Part shown: positions 13,090 through 25,864 of the stretch, piece after piece
How the letters are laid out: every line of letters begins with the position of its first letter
Position numbering within the stretch: position 1 is the stretch's first letter
Assembly (NCBI GenBank): GCA_013400155.1
Contig: VXBM01000010.1
Location: 2,152,173 to 2,216,172, forward strand
Origin: Helopsaltes ochotensis
Taxonomy: Eukaryota > Chordata > Aves > Passeriformes > Locustellidae
DNA: 64,000 nucleotides
Reading direction: 5' to 3'
Notes under the pieces: generated by a model
Told to the model about the DNA's origin: nothing
The model's database searches: none
The model's input: the letters and a program-made list of their open reading frames with translations, nothing else
Translations under genes and position numbers: made by a program

Positions 13090-15845
13090 GGGAGTAGAGT
13101 GAAGCCACCAAAATAACTTTTAAGCCATCATTCAAAACCAGATCACCAGAAATCAGTGTTCTGGTGACTGGTCCACTTTCCAGAATAATAAAATGAGGTT
13201 TTTTGAATAATGGTATTACTCTCAGTATACCAAATTCAAATACTTGCAACTGAACTTACATAGATAGATATTTGTTGTTTTCCTATTATGCAACAAAAAA
13301 TATGTGTTGAATAGCATGTGTTGTGTGAGATCAAGATGACTTATCAGAAACACCTTTACTTTTGAATTATTGGAGCTATGCCAGCTGACACTGCCAGCTG
13401 TCTACATGATGTTTTTATAGCTCTTCTCAAGTTTCCCGTGTAAGATCCCTACTTCTGTTCCTAAGACATTAATGATTAGACTGTCAGAGCTGAGAAAATC
13501 CACCTACTGAGCAAGGTCACCTTCACTGTTCTCAGTAACAAAGGAAAATGCCAGGATAACAAGGCTCAGGAAGTCCTAATTAACGTCAATGGGAAACTCA
13601 AAGCCAGAAAAAATAGGGCTGGCAAAACAATTCTCTCTAGAGCTAAGATTTTTTTTTTAAGCCATTGTAAAAGAAGCCTGGAAGCTGCATTTTCAAATAT
13701 GGTTAATGCTGGGGATGGGTTGCAGAAAAGAAAGGGGATCAATAAGGGGTTTGTGATTTCCTGCCTCCTTCTCCTCAATGAGTCCCTGCCAGCAGTCAGA
13801 GCTCTGAGACTCAGCTGAGGCCCTGAGGCAGGAGCGCTGTACATCTCTGTTCCCACCTGCCAAAACATCGCCATGCTCCTTCTTCAGTTTGGGGGCTCCC
13901 AAAAAAAGTGTCTCCTCAGGGATGCTGGAGCCATGACATACACCATACACAGAGCTGGGCCACCCCACAACCTCCCACCTCCTCCCCTTGCTGCCAGAAG
14001 ACCCATCTTCCCTCATCCTACACAGCAAATAAACCAATGGCCAATATCTACCCACAGTTGTTGGGTGAATGCATGTTGACCGTTCTCTTCTATTTTATAG
14101 AAGAGAACTCACAGATCTGTCTGTAGCACCACTTAAGGATCCTGAATTTGTCTTTGGATCTTGAACAGCCCATCTTCCCAAAGTACCCTATCAAGCAGTT
14201 TTGCTCCCATTTCCTTCCCCTAAATTAGTCTTAGTTCAAAATTCAGATTCCCTAAATAGGGCTAATCCTCTTGATTGCCACCTCCCTCCTCTCAATGCTC
14301 TGACTCCATTACAGGCTTGATGGAACCAGCCACCTTATCTGGCAGAGAGCTGCTAAGTCCTGCAACATTTCAGCTTATTCATTTGTATTTTTCATGCTGA
14401 TGTCCTTACTCAGCCATCTCTGGTTTCTGTGTAAGCCCAGTGCTGCTAGATGAAGCTTGTTTTCCCCATTGATTTCCTTTTATGCCAAGGATGTCTCCAA
14501 CTCAGCTCCCTTATTTTATAAGTGTGAGGGAGCAGTCCATAAATGAAAGTGGTTTTCGTTTTCAGTGCCTATATGTGGGTAATAGTACCTGCAATCATGT
14601 TTTAATTCCAGAAAGAAATATTCAAATCAGATATGACGAACAAAATTCCTACAGTCTTTTCAGCAGTGGGGAGAACAAATAAAGGAAACAATTCCCTTAG
14701 GGTGCTGTGACTTTCCAGTGTTGGAAAGCCCTAGGAATATATTATTCAACACCATCAGAGGTGACTCTGATGCAATTAGCCTACCTTGGGACATGAAGTG
14801 GTCCACTTGACTTCCTGAAGTCCCCCCCTCACATGGTTTTGTATGATTCTGTTGTTTAAACGATGGTGATAAAAGCCTCGACCAAAAACTGTAACCATGG
14901 TTCTAAATTGTGTACACATATAAGCAGCTGACACCAAGAGACAAATTCAGTGGTAAGAGTGGACAGACCTGAAAACCACTGCAGACTGTTGAATGCAGCG
15001 AAACATCATCTCCCTCTTGCACACACAAGGGTGTAAGTCCACTGCACGCTGCTTCTGCCTCCCAGCATGACAACAGGCTGGTGTTACACTCTCAGCCAAC
15101 CCCAGCAGTACCCACAGGGCCAGACACCGTGGCCCGCTGGATCTTGCTCCCATGTGCTCCTCTGCAGACCCTCCTGTCTCGGATGAGCCCCCTTGAGCCT
15201 CAGAGCCTCCATCCTTTACCAAACCCTGCAACACAGTTACCTTTGCCAGTCACATGATTCAGAGCAAGTGACAGGAATATTTTTTCTGAAGACCTTCAGC
15301 GCAGTTTTATTCCCCACATGAAGGTTAAATCCTCAGAAAATTACTCACAGAATGCCATCATTGATCCAAATGATCTCCTACAATTTCATTCACTCTTCAG
15401 CCACATACATTTTTGACCATGTCAGATTAGGAGACTGACATGGGGCTTTCCTCTGAAGTCTTAGTTACCATGACACCTTTCTGTGCTTCCCAGGCAAGCA
15501 GAGAGCTCTTCACACTGATGCTGGGTGGCCTTGAATAAGTCCACAGTGCTACTGCTTGCTGCTTCATCTGTCCCAAAAGAGCATTAAGTAAAAGTCAATG
15601 CTCTCTGAAATGGTCACTGCCTGGTTCACATGCCTCCTGTTGAGTTGCCTCTGTTCCCTGTTCAGATATTCCCTGCACCACAGAGCAAGGCATGCCTTCA
15701 TCAGGACATTTCTCCTCTTATGTCCTAATCCCTGGCTGTCCTTTGCTGCTAGATACTTATGCTAGCAGAGACAGGAGTCTCTGTCATCTCTGCAGGGTCT
15801 TCTGTCCTGACATTTCCATTTGACCCATCCCTCATTCAAGCTGCA
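13090..15845. other. Unique sequence, nothing recognised
   Basis: No repeat family or exon recognised. A 120-codon minus frame (13693-14055) and a 102-codon minus frame (13566-13874) overlap each other in different frames, which argues against either being real. Confidence 0.5.
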
Positions 15846-15847
15846 GT

Positions 15848-15867
15848 TGCAGCGCCACCTCTGGGGC
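15848..15867 (-). promoter_or_regulatory. CTCF-like binding motif
   Basis: The plus strand reads TGCAGCGCCACCTCTGGGGC, the reverse complement of a CTCF-like core (CCCCAGAGGTGGCGCTGCA), so the forward motif lies on the minus strand. It includes the GGTGGCGC core and the downstream CTGCA. CTCF is the vertebrate zinc-finger insulator and loop-anchor protein. One core position differs from the usual consensus. This is a visual match, not a scored one. Confidence 0.4.
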
Positions 15868-15869
15868 TC

Positions 15870-18535
15870 TGGGAGCCATCTGTAACAAAAAGGTTAACAT
15901 ACCACTTTTTCCTCTGCCCCCACCTGCTGTGTTCAGCCCTGATCCTCTCCAGCATTGCCAACTTTGAACTCAAAGTCATATTATTCAGGAAGTAAACAAG
16001 TGTCTCTGTGTTTATCCCTGAAATAGTGTGTAGGCACAGCTCTTCCTTCCCTGAGGCTGATGTTGCTCACAACCCAAAAGAATGGTGCTTTTTAACTTCA
16101 AGCACAAGCACACTCACTCATTCGCTGTTGAAAGTGTGGTTATAACTCAAGCAAGGAGTGCACTCTTGGGCAGAATCCCTACCCCATCCAGCATATTAAT
16201 ATGGCTTCAAGGGATGTGGAGGAGCTTTATGCAAATGGAGACTTGAGACTGAGCCCAGCAAAGCACATTGTTTCCTGGAAGTGCATAAGGAGCCCTAACA
16301 AATTCAGCAGGATGATCCATGGACTGAGAGGTGTGCTCTTATCTAAGTGCTTTTCTGGCTGCGGGCCAAAGACCAACTTGCTCCTGAGAGCCCATGGGAC
16401 AGCTGGGAAAGCAAAATCTGTCCAGTGGAATACCAATGCCTCTCTTGCCCAAAGACTATCCAACTTCTTGATGTGTGAAAATTGCACGGTCTTTATCGAA
16501 GACATTGAAAAGCTCAGCAGAGCTCAAGCTTCCTTCCTTCAACAGAGCGGTTCTAACCCTTCATTAGGGCTGGCCAGCCTTTCCGCATCATGTGTCCCCA
16601 AAAATGCCAACATTTCCCTATGACCAACAGCCACCAGACAGACCATGAAGATCTGAAGCAGGACAAAGACAAGACAAAATCCCTCTCCCACAGTTGCTAT
16701 GGAAGACATCTTGGCAGGGCTTATGCTGGTGTCTGCAACCTCAAATCCTGCCCTGCACAGGGACTCCAGCATCAGCTGGATGCTGTCAGTGCCATGGAGA
16801 CCACAGTGCTCAGAAACCATAGATGAACTACTCATCAAACATAGCCAAAGGATTGGAAATTATCCGGTATTAAGGGTTGGATTTGCTGTGTATTGTAGGC
16901 TTCCTTCATAGTGGCAGCATGTGCTATCCCTTCTCTGCATCCAGACCACACAAAGAATATAACAGGCAGAAACCCAGACAGAGAAGTAGCCTCTCACAAC
17001 CTGGCAATACATTAAACTATTACTGTACATGAGTTGAGCTAGAGGCGGCTGATGCTCTTGCACACATTGCCTTACCTGTCTTCCTGATGAACAGCTAGTT
17101 TGGACTTTCCGGTTGTTCAACACAATTGTCTGTAAGAACATTTTCTTATTTTTTAAGATACATTCCCCTTTTGTAGTCCTATTGACAATAATGCTAGCAA
17201 CATGAGACTTCAAGCACTCATCTACTCAATCACAGCATTTTCAGCAGTAAATGATCCTCTGAAATTCAGAGTAGAGACAAGAAAGACTCTCTACTGGTGC
17301 TCATGGGATCTTTTTTTTCTCATTATAAATTTCTGTTCCATATCAAAATGTGCTCTGAAAAATATACCTCTTCCTCTAGGAACCCATCTTTAACAGGCTT
17401 GAAGTGGTATAAAGGGTAATTAATAGGTTAGTCCCATCTCTAACCTCCGTGACACAGCTACAAACATTGCAAAATGCAAGAATATTCCCCTGCTGACAAA
17501 TCTGATCTGTCATTAATTTTGGTCCTCGCTAGAGAGGCAAGTGGGGTTAAAGGCCAGGAGAGCATATACCTTTGCAACTCCTTTTGTCAACCAGAAAAAA
17601 AAAAAAAAGAAGTAGGGTGTTTTTTTCGTTTTGACACTGGCTTGGGACACCCAAAGCACCACTATCTGGATGTTGAGGAAATGCAGGAAAAAACAATTTC
17701 ACTGAAATGAAGACATGTCTTCAGTCTATTTTTTATTAAGGGGAGGGCAGTCATTCTCTAGAATGCCTGAAGCCAACTCTGGAGGCAGAGCTCATATATT
17801 CTCAGAGGTGTTGAGCTCAGATCCACTTTGAGGGCAAGAAAATATTTCCTCTATGTAGTTCATGCCAGAGTAGATCTCAAGAAGTAAACCAAAGGACACT
17901 AGGGACAAATCTTTGATAAAAGCATATCAAAACTTTGCTTAATTTGTTTGCACTGCTGTTGTTAAGCAGACTCACCAGAGACAATGTGATCTACAAATGG
18001 AATATGTTACTAAATCAGGACACAACTTACTGGAAGGATGAGTAATGATTTCATCTAAGTCATTACGTCTTCTTATCAATAGCATATCTTTGCAGGGAAC
18101 ATGCTCACCTCCAGCTGAATATCATATAATCCCTGTAGGAGAGATTTCAGGTACCTGACTCAAGGGCACGACACAGCAAACCATCCAAAAAACAGTGGGG
18201 CAGATGGTCCCTTGTTGAGATCAGATGTGCATAGATATGTACATTGTTTGGTAAGTTCAATATCCAGCACATAATCCCTTCAGTTTACAAAACTTCCTTC
18301 TGCCCAGGTACGTGGGAAAGGGCCACTTGTTAGGGCAGCAGAGAAAGGGGGTGATTATCCTGGATACAGGCATGGTCATAGACCCTGTGACCTCTGAGTG
18401 TGACACACAGCCATGGGATGGCTGTGCGGGACAGATCGGACCAAGTAAGCAGGTGGTTCTGCCTATATACACCTCCATCCTGCTCAGAGCAAATATCTAA
18501 AATCTTCAAACACTGACCAGGCAGCTTCTCTGAAC
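15870..18535. other. Unique sequence with a short poly(A) tract
   Basis: No recognised repeat or exon. A 140-codon plus frame (16201-16623) is overlapped by 92- and 99-codon minus frames (16227-16505, 16539-16838); none resembles a known protein. A run of about 15 adenines at 17595-17609 is not preceded by anything I recognise as a retrocopy. Confidence 0.45.
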
Positions 18536-18539
18536 AGAA

Positions 18540-18606
18540 CAGGATTAATGGGTTAATGCTTGGACTCAATGAAGTCTTTTCCAACCTTAATGATTCTGTG
18601 ATTCTA
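18540..18606 (+). mobile_element. CR1 LINE, terminal 3' tail
   Basis: Only the last part of a CR1 is present: a 'GCTTGGACTCAATGA' block, TCTTTTCCAACCTTAATG and the terminal octamers ATTCTGTG, ATTCTACG. It is a severely 5'-truncated insertion of the subfamily group ending in CCAACCTTAATG, like the copies at 28333 and 43850. Confidence 0.8.
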
Positions 18607-18644
18607 CGAGTACATGTGTATGGGGGCCTGCACTGGATTAAATA

Positions 18645-18728
18645 TCAGAATCACAAAATGGATAATGTTGGGAGGGACCACAGTGAGTGGGTCATCTGGT
18701 CCAACCTCCCTGCCCAGGCTCTAGCTAC
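18645..18728 (-). mobile_element. CR1 LINE, terminal 3' fragment in opposite orientation
   Basis: On the plus strand it begins with the inverted CR1 tail (AGAATCACAAAATGGATAATG), then GGGAGGGACCACAGTG and CATCTGGTCCAACCTCCCTGCC, so the element lies on the minus strand. It belongs to a different subfamily from the tail 40 bp to its left. A 4-bp repeat (GTGAGTGG) looks like slippage inside the element. Confidence 0.8.
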
Positions 18729-18729
18729 A

Positions 18730-21700
18730 ACTGAACCCCTGATCTTACTTCACTTGCCTACTCTGTTTGACTGTAGTTGGTAAACCTATTAGCTTCTGTA
18801 TCCAGGCAGCACATACCCCCAGTGCTATTTTCAACCTTATCACATCATCTCTCCTCTCTTCAGACTGATGCTGTCATTTAATCCTGCTGACATTCCCTCA
18901 AAAGCATTCTACAAAATTATCTATTACTATTTGTTCCCACAGTAGAGTCATTGATAACTTCATCCTCAGTTTTCACAGCCTTCTCTGTTCTGGCCCTCCT
19001 GATGGTCACCTTGTCTTCCCTCAAAATGCCACAACTAAAATCAATTCCTTAGCAAACCACACTAAGTCCTTTCACTGTTTCACCTTCATCCTTTTTGTCA
19101 GATTTGTGGTCCAACCTCTCAAAATTTTCAATAAAACTTCTTCTATGGCTTTTCCTACTTTTCTCCTCCTTTCTTCTGAGATGTTCATTTCCTTTTCCTC
19201 TTCATGGTGCCTCCTTCTCCCGGCCTCCTGCAACACAAAACCTCCTCCCTGAGTGTCACCTCAGTGAAGTTCAAATCGTAACAGTTTCCAAACTTTCCAT
19301 AGGTTTTCTCAGGAAATCAGTCTTGAGTTATTTTCAAATCATCCTTTGATGTCCCACCTACAACTCCTGCCTCTGATGTCGAGTTGTTGCCTTCAATGAG
19401 ACATGAGCAGTGACTCTCTTGCTAGGTAGTCCTCTGCACAAAGTAAGGGCAGCTGGAGGAAGAATCAATGCCACACTCCTGCCCAAGTTAGCCTTGCTTG
19501 AGCTTATCTCCAAGTAAACCAGAGTCAGTCTTTGTTTGCCATTCATTTTTGTAGCACAGGATCTACAGCCCATCATGAGTCAAAAACATCCTTTCTGGGG
19601 AGGAGATACAGCTGCTGCATGTTTCCTGCCTCCATTCTGTTATTACAAATGGAGAGTATTTTAAATGCCCGTGAAAGACCTGACATTACATAAAGTTACC
19701 TTGAGGAAAAGTTCCCTTTGGAAAGGAAACTATAATTGAGATTCAGATAGGGAAAGTGTCTGGCTATGTCTACACCCAGATGTATTTTTTTTCCTTCCCC
19801 AGTGGAAAAATAAAGGGATGTGACATGAGGACCTCAAGCTACTGTCAGAGTAGAGTCTCTTGAGCAGAGGGCACACTACCCACATCCAGAGGACATTCAT
19901 TCACCTCTACCTTGTGTATGGTCCTCAGGCTGAGTATGAGACTTAAAAATATTTACCATATCCAAGAAGCTATTTCAGCTCTCTGATTTACAGAAAATTA
20001 TTTGCCTGACAGGAGCTACCTCTGAAGCAGTTTGTAATTAATACATCCATTTTCATATTTCTTAAAGACAACATTCATGACAGATTAGAAAGATCAGAGA
20101 TGTCACAAAGATTCTAAATAACAAGAATTAGGTGTAATTAAGTAGAGTAACACTGTAGAGTAACAAATAGGCTTGTCAATTGCATATCAAAGTTGATAAA
20201 CAAAAAAAGGGATACTGATGATTTAAGAAAGCATATACAAGAGTAATTCATTCAAGTCTGTAAAACAGAGTACTTGTAGGTAGCTGGCAAATTTGGGGTG
20301 CCCTGCATTAGAATTAAAAGTTTAATTTTTTAGAACCCAGATATTCATGTGGGTTTTCTGTCGGTTGGTGGAGGTTTTTTGGTTTGTTTTTGTTTGGGTT
20401 TTTTTTAAGATGAAGATGCTGCAAAAATTGCATCAAAAATTACAAGGCTTGAAAGGGCTAAATCCATTTTGCCAAAGTCAAATAATGGACATAATATCCT
20501 GCAGCTAAGATTGTCAAGTCAGTTGTAATAGGTTTCCAAAAAGGTTGCAAAATATACACAAGTCATAACTTAACTGAATTCTTGTAAATTCTATGACTAA
20601 TTATAATTTGTATAAAATATTTTGATCCTCCATTCACATGCTTAGAATTTAATTAATTTGTAGGTTTTATGCCCCTAATAATAAATATTTCTCCATGATC
20701 TTGGTCCAGAGCCTTGTAACAGTGCACAGCTTTTCATCAGCGTTAAAGGCAACTCTGTCACCAACAGTGGTAAAGTTTACTGAGCCCTACAAAAACTGAC
20801 TGCTTCACATAACCTTTGATGAGCATGTTGTACAAAAGGCAACAGACAGTATTTACAGGCTGCCCATGTGAGGGAAAGCACAGGTAATGCTCAGACTTCT
20901 TTGTAAAACCTACAAACCAGGTAACAACTGACCACTGCTGGTCTGGGGATTCACATGTGTGCAGTAAATAGCCAATGTCACTTCTCAGGTAGAAAATTAA
21001 AAACAAAAAAATCATACGAATTGGCTGAATACAGTTCATCCTAGTGATGTGCTGGGTTCTACAGTGTCCTCTTCCTATCTGGTGGTTTAGGACCTGTTTC
21101 TCTAATTAGATTACCCTCAAGATTTAATCCAGCCTTTTTCAGGAACAGTGAAATTAGTCAGCAGAATATGTTTTTAACCACTAATAGAAACATGTTGGAA
21201 AAAAATAGTATTTTGCTCTGGAGAGTAAAAAACAGGGAACATATATTCCTTTCGCAGGATTTGATAAACTATGTGCCATCATATATGCCATGATATATAC
21301 AGTTATATTTCTTGCTAAGCATAGCAGCTATCTGGAGGAACCCAATTAGGTAACTTGGCCATTCACTCAGCTAGTCAGTGATCCTTATTCCTATTTTTCT
21401 CATCATCCATGATACTACCATAAAGTGCAGCAAACTGTTTCCATTGTTTTCAAAAAGTCTCCCTCTCTGCTTTAGAATGGGGCACACAAAAGATCACTGC
21501 AAACAATGCTCTTGAGATTGAGGGAACAGCCTTTTTTTCCCCTTCTAAACCTGAAGACACACACACCACTTGAAAAATTAATGACTGATTGGGTGATTGT
21601 TGTCTCCTGGGGAGTTTGAAGTGAGGTCAGTGCTTATTCACCCTCAGGAGAGGAAGATGGCTTAATGGATGACACAGTGCCTTGGGCTGCAGCTTCAGGA

Positions 21701-24700
21701 CAGTAAGGGAGCCACATCCTGGGCAACCCAGACTTCACTTGCCTGTAGTTCCCCTTCTGCGATTTCACGTGCTAAAAAGGTTCACAAAGCAAATGGATAT
21801 ATTCATGGCAGAAAGACTTTTGGCACCCTTACATGCAATGATGTCTGTTGGGCTCCCAAATTCTCCCCTCAAAACTGTTGGATGGTACATAACTTTGAGG
21901 AAACAGCCCTATGGCTTTGCCCTGCCTTACATACCCACTGCTGGCCACTGTCAGAAAAAAAGGTAACTTGGCAGACTGAGTGAATTCTGGTCTGACCTTA
22001 CATATGGAAGGTGAGAACTTTTTTTTCATACCTGTCTGTTCTTGGGGAATGTCTGTCTCTGGGCTCCTCTGGGCTGAGGAGCTGTTCCTTCACATGCCCT
22101 CATATTCCCCTCAGTCCTGTACTTACTACAGTATTTGTACCATCACAGTAATGCCTCATTATGCTGCCCCACCACAGAGCAGGAGCTCCCAGGAGTGTTG
22201 GCTCAGCAGAACATGCTTAGTTCACAAACCAAGCCAAGGTGCCTCTCGCTCCCAACACTGTGTCACTTCTTCCTCGTGCAGTAGAGATCTCTGTTTTACT
22301 GACCTGCACAACACAGAGATTTATTTGCTGGCGTTACAAAATATATGAGCTGATACAACAACAAGTTTCTACCAAGGCTGCAGGAAAAAAGGCTGTAACT
22401 TGCTGTAAGAGCCACAAACTCCATCAGAAAACAGAAGGTTCCACTAAGGGAAGCATGACACGTAACCACTTAATAAAAACAACTCCAGTCCGTCAGGGAA
22501 CCGGCAGAATTTACCAGCATTGTGCTGGGAACAGAAATCCAGCCCTCACGGTCAGCACAGAACTATTAGCAAACACACAGAGCAGTTAATATTTTGAGGT
22601 TGTTCTAACTTTGTGTACCTTGATAGGTGACATTTTCAAGACACTATGAGTCTCTGCAGAGCTGGTCCTATTATTAATAGTGAACATGCAGCTGAGCTGA
22701 CATGACAGAGAAATAAAGAAGTGAAGTTCACATAGTCTTTTATGCGGGAAGGTTATTCCCCAAAGTTTTTTAGTAGCCTTACAGTCCCCTTCAACCAGAG
22801 ACAAATGCCTCGTGCTACCACTACACAAAGCAGATCTGGAAACCTACCTCTGCCTTTACTAAGGATGCTTCTTCCCAAGTCTATTTTCTCATTTGTTTCT
22901 GTTATTGTTCTTATCATTAAATGTGGGTGGGAGTTTTCTCCTGGGTGATGTTCCCAGCAGGTATCAACCTCCTGTGGGGTTTTGTTCTTTAGTGGCTCAC
23001 TGGCCATCTGGCTCTCTGCCATAGCGAAGCCCATATGGTCTCTTTCCTGATTGCACTCCGAAATCCTGCAGGGCAATCATCACTGTCCCTTCTCCCAGGC
23101 AACCTGTGAATAGCTATGGGCAAGAAGATTGCCAGAGCCAGGCCTGCAAGGGGGTAAATGGAGACATTTGAAACACTGAAGTAGGAATTGGACAACCGGT
23201 TTCATTAAAATCACAGCTGCAGTTACTGGTGACTCAGGTGGATGTGCTGACTGCAGTTGTAAAGGGAGCTGAAAGAGCTCTGGAATGACACCTGTGAATA
23301 GTGTTCCTGAGACCCCTGCAGACAGTTCAAGGCAGGGAAACAACCTGTGTGCTTGGAGCCCTATTACAAAAGCTACCAAGGCCAAAGTCTCCTCCCCAGC
23401 ACTGTGCTTGCACAGCTCCTCTCCATCAAAAGCACAGGGAAAGCCCAGCAATTCTTAAAGCTGCTGTAATCCAGAGACAAATGGAGGGAAAAATGTACTA
23501 AACAGTTGTTTCAGCGGCTGATTGTTTTTGGTTTCTTAGCAACTGTGGGAAAAGAAGCTGCCTGGGAACTGAGCTGTCTGGTCAAATCCAGCAGGCATCC
23601 TTCTGGGGGACAGCCCTCCTCCTCTCTGCTCATCTGCTCAGGGAAACCACAGCTGGTGGGAAGCCTTCCCTAAACAGGGAGATAGCAAACAAGTCCACCA
23701 AAATAGATGAACAGGCTTGTCCTCCTGCCATTCTCTCCACTGAAGCACAAGGGAACAAGCTGGCCATCAGAGTCCTCAGTGTGGTTCCTCCAGAAGTGGA
23801 AAAGTTGCTTAGTATTAGACTGCTTTTCATTTTAAAGAGCATGGAAAAAATAAGGGAATCTTGCACTAACAACTGCAGTCAGTAGTGTTCCCAAGTTGCA
23901 CCCGTAATAGGAACTTCAGGAGAGAAGTCAGGTTCTTCTGTGCCTCAGTGTCAGGGCCAGGCTGGAAGGGAGCAGAAGAACACTCCTGTGGCTCCAGCCA
24001 TCAGCCACTCCAACCCTGCCAATGAACCTGAAAATGAGCCTGATGGTTTGGTGCAGGGGTCCTCAGCTCCTTTCCGGGCAGTGCAGGTGGACCAGTGACA
24101 CCTCCTTCACAGGTTGTTTTGAGAACAATGCTATTGAGTGCATGAAAAGCTGCTTATGGATGTTTTCCCTGTGATCAGCAGTGTCAGTCTCTTGCAAGTC
24201 CCTTGATCAAATCCACAGAGAGAAAGGGCTGATTTCTGCCAGAGTTTCAGATCTCTGTGGGTGCTTGTTCTGGAGGTTTCAGCACTGGTGCGGGGTTTGT
24301 GTGGGTCTCTGTATTGTAGCAGCCATTTTATTGTTTTGGTTTTCAGGGACAGTGTTTAAATCATTTAAATTCGTGCCTGTTACTGACATACTGGCCGTGT
24401 TCATTGCTAATAGCTTATTTCCATCCATACTAGCACTATCTCATTCATTCAGATATAAGTATGAGGATGCTGACCTGTAGTTAATCCTGCACATCCCTGA
24501 CTGTTAATTTAATGACTATTAAATATTAATGGGAGCAGAGAAAGGAAGTCAGATCACCTTTTCCACAGCTTAGTGCCCCTATCACCAGGCTACAATGTCA
24601 TCCTTGATCTTGCTTTTTATATTCCCTTTCTCCCAGTTTCATTTACAGGACAAAAAAAGATACATTTTAGAGAACACTTTGTAGTCAAGCAGCTATTGCA

Positions 24701-25535
24701 AGGATTAGAGCTGCACGAGGACCTCCCATTTCTAGCTAGTTGTTCGAACTACCATGCTGTTGGTTAAAAAAGAGGATGGATTTTTTTTGTCTATGGTTTG
24801 GGAAAGGGCCTTACACCCCAGCTCAGATTATTCTAGAGAATATGCCAGACAAGGGGAGAATGCACAAAAACAGACACCCATGACCTAAATGTTTCTCCTG
24901 ATGCTGTGCAAAAAATAATTCATTGTTCAAGGAGAGATGTGAAGGGTGCCTGGTGGTTACAGTCCTCCCCAGGAGCAGGGGAGCACCATGGATCTAGCAG
25001 GGTCTACCTGCACACAGTTCATTAAACAAAGTACAGCCTAGTACCAAGGATGGATCCTGAGGCACTGGTGTAAACCCTCAACACCACAGTGCCATGTGCC
25101 CTGTTGTGTTCCCAGCCTGGTGGTGGGAAAACTCCTGACTAATCTGGAGTACAGAACTGAATCCCCTCTTCTAGAGGAGAGAGTTGAACATCACTTTTCA
25201 ATTCCAGATGGCTATTACTATGTCTTGATTCTTACAGAAAGCATCATAACTTCTGGTCATGCTTTAACAAAGCAAGCCATGTCCCCTGTGTGACCATCCA
25301 CAGAACATTTCATTTGCAAGCCTGTTATGTTTTCAGGCAGTGGGGACCAGGGATGGTGATAGAGAGATCTCTTTCTCTACACCTTCCCATGCCTTTTTTT
25401 CTCATGGTCTTTTCTTTTGCATCAAGCAATTGTGACTGCATCCTTAAAACAGCCATGTCTAACTGCTGGAGCTATTTTTCTGTGCTTCAACCTAAGTATC
25501 TCCATATGATTATATTTTTCTGATTATAAAGCTAA
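18730..25535. other. Unique sequence, G/T simple tract included
   Basis: Nearly 7 kb without a recognised gene or repeat family. A G/T-rich low-complexity tract lies at 20351-20407. Overlapping frames at 21669-21983, 21980-22348 and 22239-22589 (plus) and 23080-23451 (minus) reach 104-123 codons but match nothing I know and occupy several frames at once. Confidence 0.5.
20351..20407. repeat. G/T-rich low-complexity tract
   Basis: Runs of T broken by G pairs (GGTTTTTTGGTTTGTTTTTGTTTGGG) continue for about 57 bp. It is simple sequence with no clear repeat unit. Confidence 0.7.
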
Positions 25536-25539
25536 TGAG

Positions 25540-25860
25540 ATAAAGCAGAAATCAATCAAAGTAGCTGGGATTGAAGTGCATTAATACTTAATACTACCTT
25601 TTACTATTGTAATTAAGATTTATTTACTTTTTAAATTGCTATCTGGTTTGCTTATCTCTATGAGAGACACTTCTCAAGAGTATCTTTCTGACTATAGTGT
25701 ATTATTTTTACAGAAAATGCAGGCATTTAGTGAGATGGAAATTACTTCCTTATTATTTAAAATTAATTCAGCCTGTCAAAATGAGCTCATTGCCATGCAC
25801 AGTGTTTCCTTTTTAATTCAGTCTCAGCCTTTCTAGAAATTGAAATTCTGTGCTGAGATG
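25540..25860. promoter_or_regulatory. Candidate conserved noncoding element rich in homeodomain cores
   Basis: The stretch holds many TAAT/ATTA cores in complex, non-repetitive context, for example AATCAATCAAAG, CATTAATACTTAATAC, TGTAATTAAG, TTAAAATTAATTC and TTTTTAATTC. It also has TGTCAAAATGAGCTCATT, with a GAGCTC palindrome. The texture resembles deeply conserved developmental enhancers. This is inference; the same cores arise by chance more often in A+T-rich DNA. Confidence 0.25.
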
Positions 25861-25864
25861 ATGT

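Noticed and set aside
16546..16620. CAGAGCGGTTCT followed by CTTTCCGCATCATGTGTCCCC resembles a hAT/Charlie DNA-transposon terminus.
   Set aside because: No matching inverted terminus or 8-bp target duplication was found nearby, and the match is short.
16201..16838. Overlapping frames of 140 codons (plus) and 92 and 99 codons (minus) looked protein-like.
   Set aside because: They lie opposite each other, have no known domain and show no splice or promoter context.
17595..17609. Poly(A) run that might mark a processed retrocopy.
   Set aside because: No coding-like sequence or polyadenylation signal precedes it and no target-site duplication was seen.
21640..21790. Segment with TTCACTTGCCTGTAGTTCCCCTTCTGCGATTTCA loosely resembles a MIR-type ancient SINE core.
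   Set aside because: Agreement is short and gapped; no tRNA-like promoter boxes are visible.
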